DNA of 64,000 bases from Bacillota bacterium (lineage in GTDB: Bacteria; Bacillota_I; Bacilli_A; RF39; UBA660), in NCBI GenBank assembly GCA_015059245.1, contig SVAU01000001.1:62001-126000 (forward strand), in the 5' to 3' direction. The position numbers and the translations under genes were made by a program. Below the pieces are notes generated by a model. That model had not been told where the DNA came from, did no database searches, and saw only the letters and a program-made list of their open reading frames with translations. Of this stretch, positions 51,572-60,783 are shown one piece after another. Numbering within the stretch: the stretch's first letter is position 1; the number at the start of each line of letters is the position of its first letter.

Positions 51572-54500
51572 ATGAGTAAAACTAATACTAAAAAGATAAA
51601 ATTTATTCTTGTTTTACTAGTTGTAGTTTTGGCTGTAACTTTTTCGATACCATCACTAGCTAGATATAAAAATTATATTAACTTAGAAGCTATGTTTAAT
51701 GAAGTAGAAACATGGGATGGAAGTATTGCTTCTTCTTATAATAGTGGTACTGGTACTGAGAATGATCCTTATATTATTTCTAATGCTTCTGAATTAGCTT
51801 ATTTTTCTAAGGAATTAAAGAACACTGATTATTCAGGTACTTATTTTAAATTAAGTAATAATATTATTTTAAATGATGGTGTATTTGGATATGATGAAAG
51901 TAATATTATTTATACATTAAATGATACAGTATTTTATTTAGGTGAGTATACTGGTAATGTTTATGAAAATAGTGAACTTGATGGTAATATTATTTCTACT
52001 ATTAATGTATTTGATCAAATAGAGAATTTTAAAGGTTATTTTGATGGCGATTATCATACTATTTATGGACTTTATTTAACTCGTGATACAGAAGAATTGG
52101 CGTTATTTAATAATTTGGGTGGAACTTTTGAAAATGTTTATTTCAAGAATAGTTTTGTATATGGTGGAAGTTCTACTGCAGTATTAGCTAATAATGTGTC
52201 TTTTGCAGAAATAAATAATGTTTCTACTGAGGGGATAGTAGTTGGTACTGATGATACTTATAATGAAGTTATTGATTTTAATTTACATGATATTCAAATT
52301 AGTAAAGATGTTGATGTTTATAATACTAGTATTGATTTAAGTTCTTATGCTAAATATAATTTTGATAATATGGTTATTACTGGTAGTTATTCTAGTACTT
52401 TAAGTGATCAAGTTATTAGTATTAATGGGGAAGAAGTTACTGTTGGTGATTTTGAAATAAATGTAAAAGATGTTACTAGTTTAGATATTTTAGTTAATGA
52501 TTCTATAGTTAGTGATATTACTATTGATAATTTAGTATTACAAGGAACTTACAATTATCCGATTGCTAGTGGAGTAATTGGTATATGTAAAGATAGTAAT
52601 CTTTCTAACATAATGAATAAAGCTAATGTATATGGTATTAATGTATCAGGATTAGTTGGTATAGCAAGCAATATATCTTTAAATAATTCTTATACTACTG
52701 GTAGTTTAAAAGGAAATAATGTTTCTAGTATAGTTAATAAGGTTTCTAATAATGATTATTCAGTAATTAATAAAGTATATAATAATGGTCAATTATATGG
52801 AAATACTACTAATTTTATTGGTAATGTTTTAAATAGTAATAGTTTGGTAGTGGGTAATAGTTTTAATACTAAGGTTCTATCTAGTACATTTGGTAATATA
52901 GAAGGTAATGTTCAAGTACTTAATGTATATGATGTTAATAGTACTAGTGTTATAGATGGTTTATTAGTTAATTCTATAAATGTTGTTACTAGAGAAGAAA
53001 TAAATAGTGAATTATTAAAAAGTATTGGTTATTTAGAATATGTAGATAATAAGTATTTAGAAACTAATCCTGATAATATATGGGTTTATGAATATGAAGA
53101 AGTACCTCTTCTTTATGTAGATGAACTTAATAATCCGATAGCTTCTTTAAATATTGGCGTATATTCATGGAATGATTTGGGATATGAATTAAAGACACTT
53201 GAATTTACTGAAAGTAAAGCGTTTAATATAACTCCATTAAATGGGTATAATAGATTTAAAAATGTATATTATTATATTCATGATAGTGAAGAAATTTTGA
53301 ATAAAGATAGTATAAAAAATATTAGTGAATGGATTGAATATGAAGATGTAGTTTCTTTAGATAAAGAAGGAAAATATATTGTTTATATTAAAATAGTTGA
53401 TCAAGATGATAGAAATTATTATATTAATAGTGATTTATTATTCTTTGATTTAGAAGGACCAGATATAACAGTAAATTTTGGTATTAATAGTTGGAATTCT
53501 TATAAAGAAGATTTAAATAGTGTATATATTAATGAATCTGTTAGTTTAAGTGCCACAGTTAATGATAAGTATTCTGATGTAGTTAGTACTGAGTATTATG
53601 TATCTAACGTATTTGTAAATAAAGAAGATATTGATAATTGGTCTTTATATGAAGGTAGTATATTAATTGATACTAAGGGACCTAATGTTTTATATATTAA
53701 ATCTACTGATTCTAATGGTCATGTAAATATTATTAATTCTGATTATATTATTTATGGTGGTTATAGTGAAAAGTTAAGTGTAGGTAGTAATTCTATTGAT
53801 TATGTAGATACTGCTCATATTACTGATAAGTCTAGTGTTACATATAGAATTACTTATCAAGATAATATAGCTTACAGTGAGGGATATAATAGTAATTTGG
53901 TATTAAGTAATCCATTACCTTTAAATACACATATTACTTTAATAGATCATAAACTTAATAATGTTTATTATTATGATATAGATAGTAATGATTTAGTGAT
54001 TTCATTTAATAAATTTATGAAGTTAGGTACTAAAGATAATGTATCTTTTGATGATATTTCTTACTTAGTAACAGATAGTAAAGATTTAAGTATTATATTT
54101 GATTTTAATAAAACTACAGTTACAAGTAATTTTGCGTTTAGTGCTTATGTTGATTTAAGAGATTCATTAGGCAATGTAGTTTTATCTACTTTAAAAGATT
54201 CTTTAAAAGTAACTAATGTATATAGTAATTTAGATTATCAATTATCTATTACTAATAAGAGTGTTATTTATGGAATTAATTATGATAGTGATTCTAAGAA
54301 TGTAATAGATTTTGAATATTCATTTAATTCTTTAGTAAGTAATAATGTAGTTATTAATGATACTAATTATGAAGGTATGAAAACTGGAATATTAATTAAG
54401 TTAGTTGATAGTGAAGGAAATATAATTGATAAAAAATATCTAAAAAATATGGAATTTATTATTGATGGAGTTAATTATTTTGCAGATAGTGATGGTATTG

Positions 54501-55066
54501 TAAGAATTAAACTTAGTGATACTTTAGATAAAGTAGCTAAGAGTTTAACTATTGTTACATATGAAAATGATTTTGACTTAAGTAATGGTGATTATAGTTT
54601 AGTTATGGTTCCATTTGTAGCTAGTGATGGTAAGTATGCTGATACTTATTCTAATAGTAATATTAGTATACCTGTTGTATCTGATTATGAAGAGATACTT
54701 GATTATGAATTTAATGTAACTATGAATAATGAAGATAAGATATTAGTTAAAGATAGTGGTAATGTTGCAATACCATTTGAAATTATTTCTAATAATAAAT
54801 TTAATAATCCTAGTATTAGAATTAGCTTATATAAGAAAAATAGTTTATCTGCTTATGATCAAAGTTATTCTTTGATTGATTTAGATGATTATTCAAGTAA
54901 TGAACTGCAATTTGCTACTGATTATTCTTATGTAATTGAAGATGGTAAGTTTAATTTAAATTTTGATTTAAGTAATTTAGATAAAACTGGTTATGAATTT
55001 AGATTTGAATTATTTGATGGGGACAAGAGAATTGATGTTATAAAGAAAAAGATAATAGTTAGATAG
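51572..55066 (+). CDS. Giant secreted surface protein with beta-helix-like N-terminal part
   Basis: This is a protein of about 1164 residues. The start is uncertain: ATG 51572 or GTG 51560, both behind AGGAAG. The signal region (FILVLLVVVLAVTFSIPSLARY) resembles SipW-type signals of its neighbours. Residues ~50-500 contain GLUG/pectate-lyase-like turns (FKGYFDGDYHTIYGLYL, LFNNLGGTFENVYFKNS) indicative of a right-handed beta helix. Ig-like repeats follow (~530-1164). No LPXTG or membrane tail is seen. It is the first gene of the SipW/McrB-like locus and its likely main substrate or adhesin. Confidence 0.8.
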   Translation: MSKTNTKKIKFILVLLVVVLAVTFSIPSLARYKNYINLEAMFNEVETWDGSIASSYNSGTGTENDPYIISNASELAYFSKELKNTDYSGTYFKLSNNIILNDGVFGYDESNIIYTLNDTVFYLGEYTGNVYENSELDGNIISTINVFDQIENFKGYFDGDYHTIYGLYLTRDTEELALFNNLGGTFENVYFKNSFVYGGSSTAVLANNVSFAEINNVSTEGIVVGTDDTYNEVIDFNLHDIQISKDVDVYNTSIDLSSYAKYNFDNMVITGSYSSTLSDQVISINGEEVTVGDFEINVKDVTSLDILVNDSIVSDITIDNLVLQGTYNYPIASGVIGICKDSNLSNIMNKANVYGINVSGLVGIASNISLNNSYTTGSLKGNNVSSIVNKVSNNDYSVINKVYNNGQLYGNTTNFIGNVLNSNSLVVGNSFNTKVLSSTFGNIEGNVQVLNVYDVNSTSVIDGLLVNSINVVTREEINSELLKSIGYLEYVDNKYLETNPDNIWVYEYEEVPLLYVDELNNPIASLNIGVYSWNDLGYELKTLEFTESKAFNITPLNGYNRFKNVYYYIHDSEEILNKDSIKNISEWIEYEDVVSLDKEGKYIVYIKIVDQDDRNYYINSDLLFFDLEGPDITVNFGINSWNSYKEDLNSVYINESVSLSATVNDKYSDVVSTEYYVSNVFVNKEDIDNWSLYEGSILIDTKGPNVLYIKSTDSNGHVNIINSDYIIYGGYSEKLSVGSNSIDYVDTAHITDKSSVTYRITYQDNIAYSEGYNSNLVLSNPLPLNTHITLIDHKLNNVYYYDIDSNDLVISFNKFMKLGTKDNVSFDDISYLVTDSKDLSIIFDFNKTTVTSNFAFSAYVDLRDSLGNVVLSTLKDSLKVTNVYSNLDYQLSITNKSVIYGINYDSDSKNVIDFEYSFNSLVSNNVVINDTNYEGMKTGILIKLVDSEGNIIDKKYLKNMEFIIDGVNYFADSDGIVRIKLSDTLDKVAKSLTIVTYENDFDLSNGDYSLVMVPFVASDGKYADTYSNSNISIPVVSDYEEILDYEFNVTMNNEDKILVKDSGNVAIPFEIISNNKFNNPSIRISLYKKNSLSAYDQSYSLIDLDDYSSNELQFATDYSYVIEDGKFNLNFDLSNLDKTGYEFRFELFDGDKRIDVIKKKIIVR

Positions 55067-55083
55067 TTGAAAGGAGGAGTACT

Positions 55084-55623
55084 ATGAAAAGAAGAATTAC
55101 ATTAATTATATTATTTGGAATTCTTAACATTCTATTGGTAGGTGTTACGTACTCTTTCTTTACTTCTGAAGCTAAGTTTTTTGCTAATCAAGATATAGCG
55201 AAATTTGTCTTTGATGCGCAAGAAACTAGTACTATATCAGTACCTATTACTGATTTAAACCCTGGAGATAGTGCTTCTTATACGTTTGAAGTAACCAATA
55301 ACGTAGATGATGTTGTTAGCCAGGTTTCTATTAATTATCAATGTATAATTAAGACATACCATTTGATGCCTTTAGAAATAAAGTTATTTAAAACTGGTAA
55401 TGTTGAAGAACTTGTATTAACTTGTGATGAAACTTTTGGTAGAGATACTGATAATCAAGTTGTTTGTAATTCGTTAGTACAAAAGATGGATTATGATGTT
55501 AAATCTTCTGATACATATAGATTAGATATTAGTTTTCCTGAGAAGTATAATAGTGAAGATTATAAAGAACTAGTAGATTATATAAATATCGATATAAGAA
55601 GTTGGCAAGTAATAGGGGAGTAG
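55084..55623 (+). CDS. TasA/camelysin-like secreted protein
   Basis: This 179-residue protein has the hallmark SipW-type signal (IILFGILNILLVGVTYSFFT) and a TasA-like beta domain: ITDLNPGDSASYTFEVTN matches the conserved xLxPGDxxxxxxxVxN segment of the camelysin family. Four cysteines may form disulfides. GGAGG precedes ATG. It probably forms fibre subunits or surface pilin-like material. Confidence 0.82.
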   Translation: MKRRITLIILFGILNILLVGVTYSFFTSEAKFFANQDIAKFVFDAQETSTISVPITDLNPGDSASYTFEVTNNVDDVVSQVSINYQCIIKTYHLMPLEIKLFKTGNVEELVLTCDETFGRDTDNQVVCNSLVQKMDYDVKSSDTYRLDISFPEKYNSEDYKELVDYINIDIRSWQVIGE

Positions 55624-55630
55624 GTGGACT

Positions 55631-56515
55631 ATGAAAAAGAAAAGGAAATATAATCCGTTAATACTATTAGTATTATTTCTTACTTTTGTATTAATAATTA
55701 CTAGAGGTTACTCTTTAGCTAGATATGCATCTAATGCAGTATTTAATTACTATTTAAGTTCTAAAGGATTTTATTTTGAAAGTAAAGATTTAGCTTTTGA
55801 TACTAAACATAATGTAGATACTATGTGGGATGGTGAGAAAGTTTATTTTACTTTGACTAATAGTACTAATGATGCTTTAGCTGCTGAAGTTGATATAAAA
55901 TATGAAGTTAAATGTGTAGTTAATGAAGAAGATAGTACTAAGAAATGTTTATTAAACGGTAGTGATTCGGATACTTTAGAAGCTACATTATCTGCTAATT
56001 TTGGTTGTGATGATGGTAGCAATACTACTGAAGCATTATGTGTAGAAAATGGGCACAAATGGGTTAGTAAACCTTCTACTTCATCTTTATATTTTGAAAT
56101 AGTTGATACTAGTGGTAAAGATGTATTAAATGCTGATGTTACTATTACTGTGACTTCTATAAAACCATATCAAAAGACTTTAAGTGCTAGTTATAGTTTG
56201 ATTAGAGATAATTCTTTAATAGGAAGTTTATCTATGAAATATGAAAAGGGAAATTTGAATTCAAATTTAATAGTTACTAATTCATATAATGAAGATAAAT
56301 GTGTTTTAGTGACATGGGATCCTGTAGATTTTATCTTTAATAATAAATCTAATGATGCGTTTAACACTACATATGATAATGATGGAAATGTTAATGGAGT
56401 GTATTTTAAAATAAATAAAATGGATAGTACTACATTAGAATATTATTTAAAAGATAGTTCTGTTAATTATAATGAATTATACTTTAAATTAGTAGAAAGT
56501 AATCTTTGTGATTAG
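55631..56515 (+). CDS. Second TasA-like secreted protein
   Basis: This 294-residue protein has a signal region (LLVLFLTFVLIITRGYSLARY) that shares SLARY with the giant protein. The rest is beta-rich, with WDGEKVYFTLTNSTNDALAA in the position of the family's PG/xN strand and several cysteines (CVVNEEDSTKKC). The gene starts 7 bases after the previous stop, with GGGGAG nearby. Probable companion of the 179-residue protein in a fibre or coat. Confidence 0.75.
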   Translation: MKKKRKYNPLILLVLFLTFVLIITRGYSLARYASNAVFNYYLSSKGFYFESKDLAFDTKHNVDTMWDGEKVYFTLTNSTNDALAAEVDIKYEVKCVVNEEDSTKKCLLNGSDSDTLEATLSANFGCDDGSNTTEALCVENGHKWVSKPSTSSLYFEIVDTSGKDVLNADVTITVTSIKPYQKTLSASYSLIRDNSLIGSLSMKYEKGNLNSNLIVTNSYNEDKCVLVTWDPVDFIFNNKSNDAFNTTYDNDGNVNGVYFKINKMDSTTLEYYLKDSSVNYNELYFKLVESNLCD

Positions 56516-56567
56516 TTCTTGAAGTATGAATATAGATGTGTTAGGATTTAAGTAGGAGGATTAGAAA

Positions 56568-57098
56568 ATGAAGAAAGTTGTAGATGTAGTTAAGAGTATT
56601 ATTTCTTTTGTTCTATTTATTATTTATTTTTGCTTTGCGTTAGTAATGACTATATTATTATTGAATTATAATGATTATGGTGTTACTCAATTTGGCGAAA
56701 AAAGTTTTATTTTGATTAATGGTAAGATAAGTAATGATCTTTATAAAGAAGGAGACTTAGTTATTGTTGAAAGTTCTAAGATCGAAGATTATAAAGTTGG
56801 TGAATATATATTTACTTATAGAGTTGGTGCTGATAGAATTCCTGTAGTACAAGTCGGTAAGATTGGTAATGTTTATCCTGAAGAAGATGCTATATCTTTT
56901 GAAAATGGAGAAACATATTCTTCTGAATTTATAGCAGGTACTGTTGTATCTAAACATGAGAAGATTGGCGGTATTTTATCTATCATTGAATCTAAATGGG
57001 GATTCTTATTTATAGTATTGATTCCAGTATTCTTAATATTTATTTATGAGGTATATGCTTTAATTATTGAGATTAAGTATGGTGCTGAAGAAGACTAA
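56568..57098 (+). CDS. Pseudo signal peptidase (S26B fold without catalytic residues)
   Basis: This 176-residue membrane protein has the SipW architecture: N-terminal span, extracellular beta domain, C-terminal span. The domain aligns by pattern: SFILINGKISNDLYKEGDLVIV replaces the GSMxPxxxxGD segment, so the catalytic Ser-Met is lost, and PVVQVGKIGNVY replaces THRI, so the histidine is lost; no GDAN motif is present. It may bind SipW or signal peptides without cleaving. It is the last gene of the first operon. Confidence 0.75.
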   Translation: MKKVVDVVKSIISFVLFIIYFCFALVMTILLLNYNDYGVTQFGEKSFILINGKISNDLYKEGDLVIVESSKIEDYKVGEYIFTYRVGADRIPVVQVGKIGNVYPEEDAISFENGETYSSEFIAGTVVSKHEKIGGILSIIESKWGFLFIVLIPVFLIFIYEVYALIIEIKYGAEED

Positions 57099-57115
57099 GA
57101 AATTAGTCTTTTTTT
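57091..57115 (+). terminator. Terminator between the two surface-system operons
   Basis: AAGACTAA-GAAA-TTAGTCTT followed by TTTTT; perfect 8-bp stem overlapping the stop codon. Confidence 0.9.
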
Positions 57116-57129
57116 ATTGTCGCATTTTG

Positions 57130-57158
57130 TTGTAAAAGAGTTGTATGAGTGTTATAAT
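57130..57158 (+). promoter_or_regulatory. Promoter of the second surface-system operon
   Basis: TTGTAA, 17 bp, TATAAT, just after the terminator. Confidence 0.8.
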
Positions 57159-57197
57159 TAGTATAGTGTAGAATGAATAAAATAGGAGTGATTTAGC

Positions 57198-59231
57198 TTG
57201 ACGACTAATGTATTTGGAATCTTAAAGAAGCTAGTTAATTTGATATTAGATTTTTTTATTGTGATACTTGCTGGAGTATTACTTATTGCTATATATAACA
57301 ATGTGCAAATAAATATTATAGGTAATAGTTATTCTAGTTTTATGGGTTATGCTTTGTTTGAAGTACAAACTGGTAGTATGGAACCGGAATTAAGTGCTGG
57401 AGATTGGATTATTGTAAAAAATGAAAAAGATTACGAACTTAAAGATGTGGTTACTTTTGAAATAGATGGTGAATTTGTTACTCATAGAATTATTAATAAA
57501 TATGGTGATACTTTTGTAACTAGAGGAGATGCTAATAGTGGAGAAGATTCACCTATATCTAAGGAACAAATTGTAGGTAAAGAAGTAAAAGTTCTTCCAA
57601 CATTTGGAATATTAAGAAAGACTTTATTTAATCCGGTTGTATTAGTTGGAATTATAGTTATTCTTTATTTATCTAGTACTTTATTTAAGAAAAAAGAGAA
57701 AAACCATGAAGATAATGAAGTAGTTAGAACTTTTGATAAGGTTGTAAAAGATGAAAAGAAGAAAACTACTAAAAAGAATGTTTCGCAAAAGATAAAAGTT
57801 GAAGAAGTGGAAGAAGTTACTGAACCTATAGAAGTAGTTGAAGAAGATAAAGATATAACAGAAAAAATTGATGTTGTTTCTGATACTGATACTGACGAAG
57901 AAATTGATACTGAAGAAGATGAAGAAGATTTAGATAATACTCAAGATTTAGAAGAAAAAACTATGTTATTTAGAATGATTTCTGTTGATAGTGAAGATGT
58001 TGAAGATTTAGGCAAAACTAGTGTTTTAGAAGAAGTAGAAGAAAGAACACAAGAAATACCTACTGTTGAAGCAACACAAGAAGCTATTGACGCTGCTACT
58101 GAAGAAAAAGTTAAATTAACATTAGAATTAATACAAAAGAAAAGAAAAAAATGTAATAACTTTATTGAAAAAGCAATGCTTCTTAAGAGAGAAGAAATTG
58201 AAGAAATAGTTTCAATACTTAATTTAAAACAAAAATATAAAGTAAATGAACCAAGTATCAAAGATGCTTTAGGTGACATTTATATGGATGCTAAGTACTA
58301 TAATAACTGTGCTTTAGGTGAGTTAGATGCTAATGTTAAAGTTACTGCTTCTAAAGTAGAACAAACTTTATTAGATTACTCAATTACTTTATTTAAAAAT
58401 TATAAAGGTACTGATGATAAGTATCATGATAAATTAAAGAAATTCTTAAAAATAATGGTATTAGTTAATAAACTTGAAGAAGATTATATTAAGATTGAAG
58501 ATTTAGAAAAGAAAAAAGATACTTATACTAAGAAAATACTTAGATACTTAAAATATACTGAATTACCTTTAAAAGAATTGAAAGCTATGGTTACTAATAT
58601 TATTAAAGTACAAAGATCATATGCTAGTATGATGAAATTCTTATTTAATAAGTTAGATACTGGTATGTTTAAATTAGCTTATAACCAAGTGGGTAAAGAA
58701 AAAATATATATTTTAGATTTAGAACATAATATTCAATTTAGTAAGATGTATAGTGATTATATAGTTGATAAGACTTATACTGAAGGATTAGTTGCTGAAG
58801 ATAAATTAGAAGTACTTGCTACTTTATTATCATCTCAATTAGTTAAAGATATGCTTGATAAAGAATTTAGTAAGAAGTATATAGTTACTATTCCAGATAG
58901 TTTATTTACTAAAGAGAAAAAGTTAGAAAAGATTATTGGTATGTTTAAAGAAAGACATGCTAAGAATAGTGTTTTATTCTTACTTAATGTAGATATGGTA
59001 AATGATAATAAGAAACTTATTAGAAAATTAATTAAAGATAATTATCATTTTGCTATTGATATGAGTAGTTTAAAAAATATTAGAAAGAAAGATGAAACTT
59101 CATTATATTTAGTAGATGTGTTAGTAGCGTCTAATAGTAATAATGCTATTAAAGAATTACTTGGTAATTATCCTAAAGAAATTACTGAAAAAGTTCTTTA
59201 TACAGATGTTTTATCTAAGTTAAGAAAGTAG
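57198..59231 (+). CDS. SipW-type signal peptidase fused to large cytosolic domain
   Basis: This 677-residue protein starts at TTG 57198, 7 bases after AGGAGTG. Residues 1-170 are a complete S26B peptidase: TGSMEP with S60, THRI with H96, RGDAN with D111, flanked by two spans. An acidic linker (~170-310) leads to an all-helical/alpha-beta domain of ~370 residues with no recognised family (for example LKQKYKVNEPSIKDALGDIY). Topology puts this domain in the cytosol, where the AAA+ ATPase encoded next could bind. SipW alone is ~190 residues, so this fusion is unusual. Confidence 0.85.
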   Translation: MTTNVFGILKKLVNLILDFFIVILAGVLLIAIYNNVQINIIGNSYSSFMGYALFEVQTGSMEPELSAGDWIIVKNEKDYELKDVVTFEIDGEFVTHRIINKYGDTFVTRGDANSGEDSPISKEQIVGKEVKVLPTFGILRKTLFNPVVLVGIIVILYLSSTLFKKKEKNHEDNEVVRTFDKVVKDEKKKTTKKNVSQKIKVEEVEEVTEPIEVVEEDKDITEKIDVVSDTDTDEEIDTEEDEEDLDNTQDLEEKTMLFRMISVDSEDVEDLGKTSVLEEVEERTQEIPTVEATQEAIDAATEEKVKLTLELIQKKRKKCNNFIEKAMLLKREEIEEIVSILNLKQKYKVNEPSIKDALGDIYMDAKYYNNCALGELDANVKVTASKVEQTLLDYSITLFKNYKGTDDKYHDKLKKFLKIMVLVNKLEEDYIKIEDLEKKKDTYTKKILRYLKYTELPLKELKAMVTNIIKVQRSYASMMKFLFNKLDTGMFKLAYNQVGKEKIYILDLEHNIQFSKMYSDYIVDKTYTEGLVAEDKLEVLATLLSSQLVKDMLDKEFSKKYIVTIPDSLFTKEKKLEKIIGMFKERHAKNSVLFLLNVDMVNDNKKLIRKLIKDNYHFAIDMSSLKNIRKKDETSLYLVDVLVASNSNNAIKELLGNYPKEITEKVLYTDVLSKLRK

Positions 59232-59240
59232 GGGATTTAT

Positions 59241-60770
59241 ATGAATACATTCTTAAGATTCTTTTATGAATTTATCTCTATCTTTTTTGATGGAGTTGTT
59301 ATGGTATTTAAGGGAATAGTTGAAGGTTTTATGAAAATGTTCAACTTCCCTGAATATACTAAAATAATATCTAGTTATAATGCATCTTTTAGTGGATTTG
59401 AGAAATTCTTAATGTGGGTTGTTGTATTATTATTTGTTGTTATATTCTTCTTGATAATATTCTTTGTGATAATGCAAATTAGAAAGTTATTTAGAAAATT
59501 TAATAACAATTTTAATAAAGAAGATTTATTAGAAGAAATATCTAATTTAAATCAACAAGTTGCTAAACTAATGAAGGAAAAAGATGAGTTAATGGCAATG
59601 AAAGTTTCTCAATTAGGATTAAATCCTGATGGAGAAGGGGAAGATGCTACACCTGGTGAAGGTGATGAAGAAGAAGTTGATACTGAAACAACTGTTAGAT
59701 TCCCTAGTTTAGCATTAATAGATGCGACTTTATCTAAGAGTAAACCTAAGAATTACGATAATGATTTCACTTTATCAGAGTTAATTGAAAATTTCAGATG
59801 TTATGCTGCTTCTCAATTAAAGTTGTATTATGAATATGATATTTTAAGACCTTTTATTGCTGGTTTAGCTTGCGGTAAGATGATTATTTTACAAGGTATT
59901 TCTGGTACTGGTAAAACATCATTAGCTTATGCTTGGGGTAAGTTTGTTGAACAAGATTCATGTGTATCTTCTGTAGAACCATCTTGGAAAGATAAATCAG
60001 ATTTCTTGGGATATTTCAATGAATTTACTAAGAAATTTAATGAAACAAGAGCATTAACTGAAATATATTCAGCTTCATTTGATGATGATGTTCATACAGT
60101 AATATTAGATGAAATGAACTTAGCTCGTGTTGAATATTATTTTGCTGATTTATTATCTATTTTGGAAATGCCAGATAGAGATGAATGGTTAGTTGATATA
60201 GTATCTAGCCCTTGGGGTAGTGATCCTAAGAAGTTAGTTAAGGGTAAATTAAAAATTCCTGGAAATATTTGGTATATAGGTACAATCAACAACGATGACT
60301 CTACATTTATGGTTACAGATAAAGTTTATGACCGTGCTATGACATTAGATATTAATACTAAGACTAATGCATTTAAGTGTAGAGAACAAGATTCTATGAA
60401 AGTAAATTCAAGTTACTTAGAATCATTATTTAAAGATGCTATTGAAGAATATCCATTATCTGACAAAGGATTAAATGATGTTACTCAAATAGATGATTAT
60501 GTAATTGAACATTTTAGAATATCATTTGGTAATCGTATTATGAAACAAATGACTGTATTTACACCAGTTTATGTTGCTTGTGGTGGTAAAGAAATAGAGG
60601 CAATAGATTACTTTATTGCAAGAAAAATATTAAGAAAGTTTGAACAATTAAGTGCAGCTTTATTAAAGAATGAAATAGATCCATTTATCAATTGGTTAAA
60701 TAAAAAGTTTGGTAAAGGTGTTATGAAAGAATGTGTTCAATACTTAGAAAATCTTAAAAAGACTATTTAG
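59241..60770 (+). CDS. Membrane-anchored McrB-like AAA+ ATPase/GTPase
   Basis: This 509-residue protein has an amphipathic N-terminus, one span (residues ~56-80), a coiled coil (~85-118) and a cytosolic AAA+ domain. Walker A is GISGTGKTS (219-227), Walker B is VILDEMNLA (D290, E291), and sensor 1 is IGTINNDD (N350, N351) in the McrB-style IGTxN context, followed by TDKVYDRAMTLDI with an arginine-finger candidate. McrB proteins are usually soluble restriction motors; membrane anchoring and this context are unusual. The DUF2357 partner follows 13 bases later. Confidence 0.87.
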   Translation: MNTFLRFFYEFISIFFDGVVMVFKGIVEGFMKMFNFPEYTKIISSYNASFSGFEKFLMWVVVLLFVVIFFLIIFFVIMQIRKLFRKFNNNFNKEDLLEEISNLNQQVAKLMKEKDELMAMKVSQLGLNPDGEGEDATPGEGDEEEVDTETTVRFPSLALIDATLSKSKPKNYDNDFTLSELIENFRCYAASQLKLYYEYDILRPFIAGLACGKMIILQGISGTGKTSLAYAWGKFVEQDSCVSSVEPSWKDKSDFLGYFNEFTKKFNETRALTEIYSASFDDDVHTVILDEMNLARVEYYFADLLSILEMPDRDEWLVDIVSSPWGSDPKKLVKGKLKIPGNIWYIGTINNDDSTFMVTDKVYDRAMTLDINTKTNAFKCREQDSMKVNSSYLESLFKDAIEEYPLSDKGLNDVTQIDDYVIEHFRISFGNRIMKQMTVFTPVYVACGGKEIEAIDYFIARKILRKFEQLSAALLKNEIDPFINWLNKKFGKGVMKECVQYLENLKKTI

Positions 60771-60783
60771 TTAGGGTGGTATT

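Noticed and set aside
57198..59231. EAL-type phosphodiesterase in the C-terminal domain
   Set aside because: Some hydrophobic strands with Asp looked similar, but the EAL and DDFG motifs are absent.
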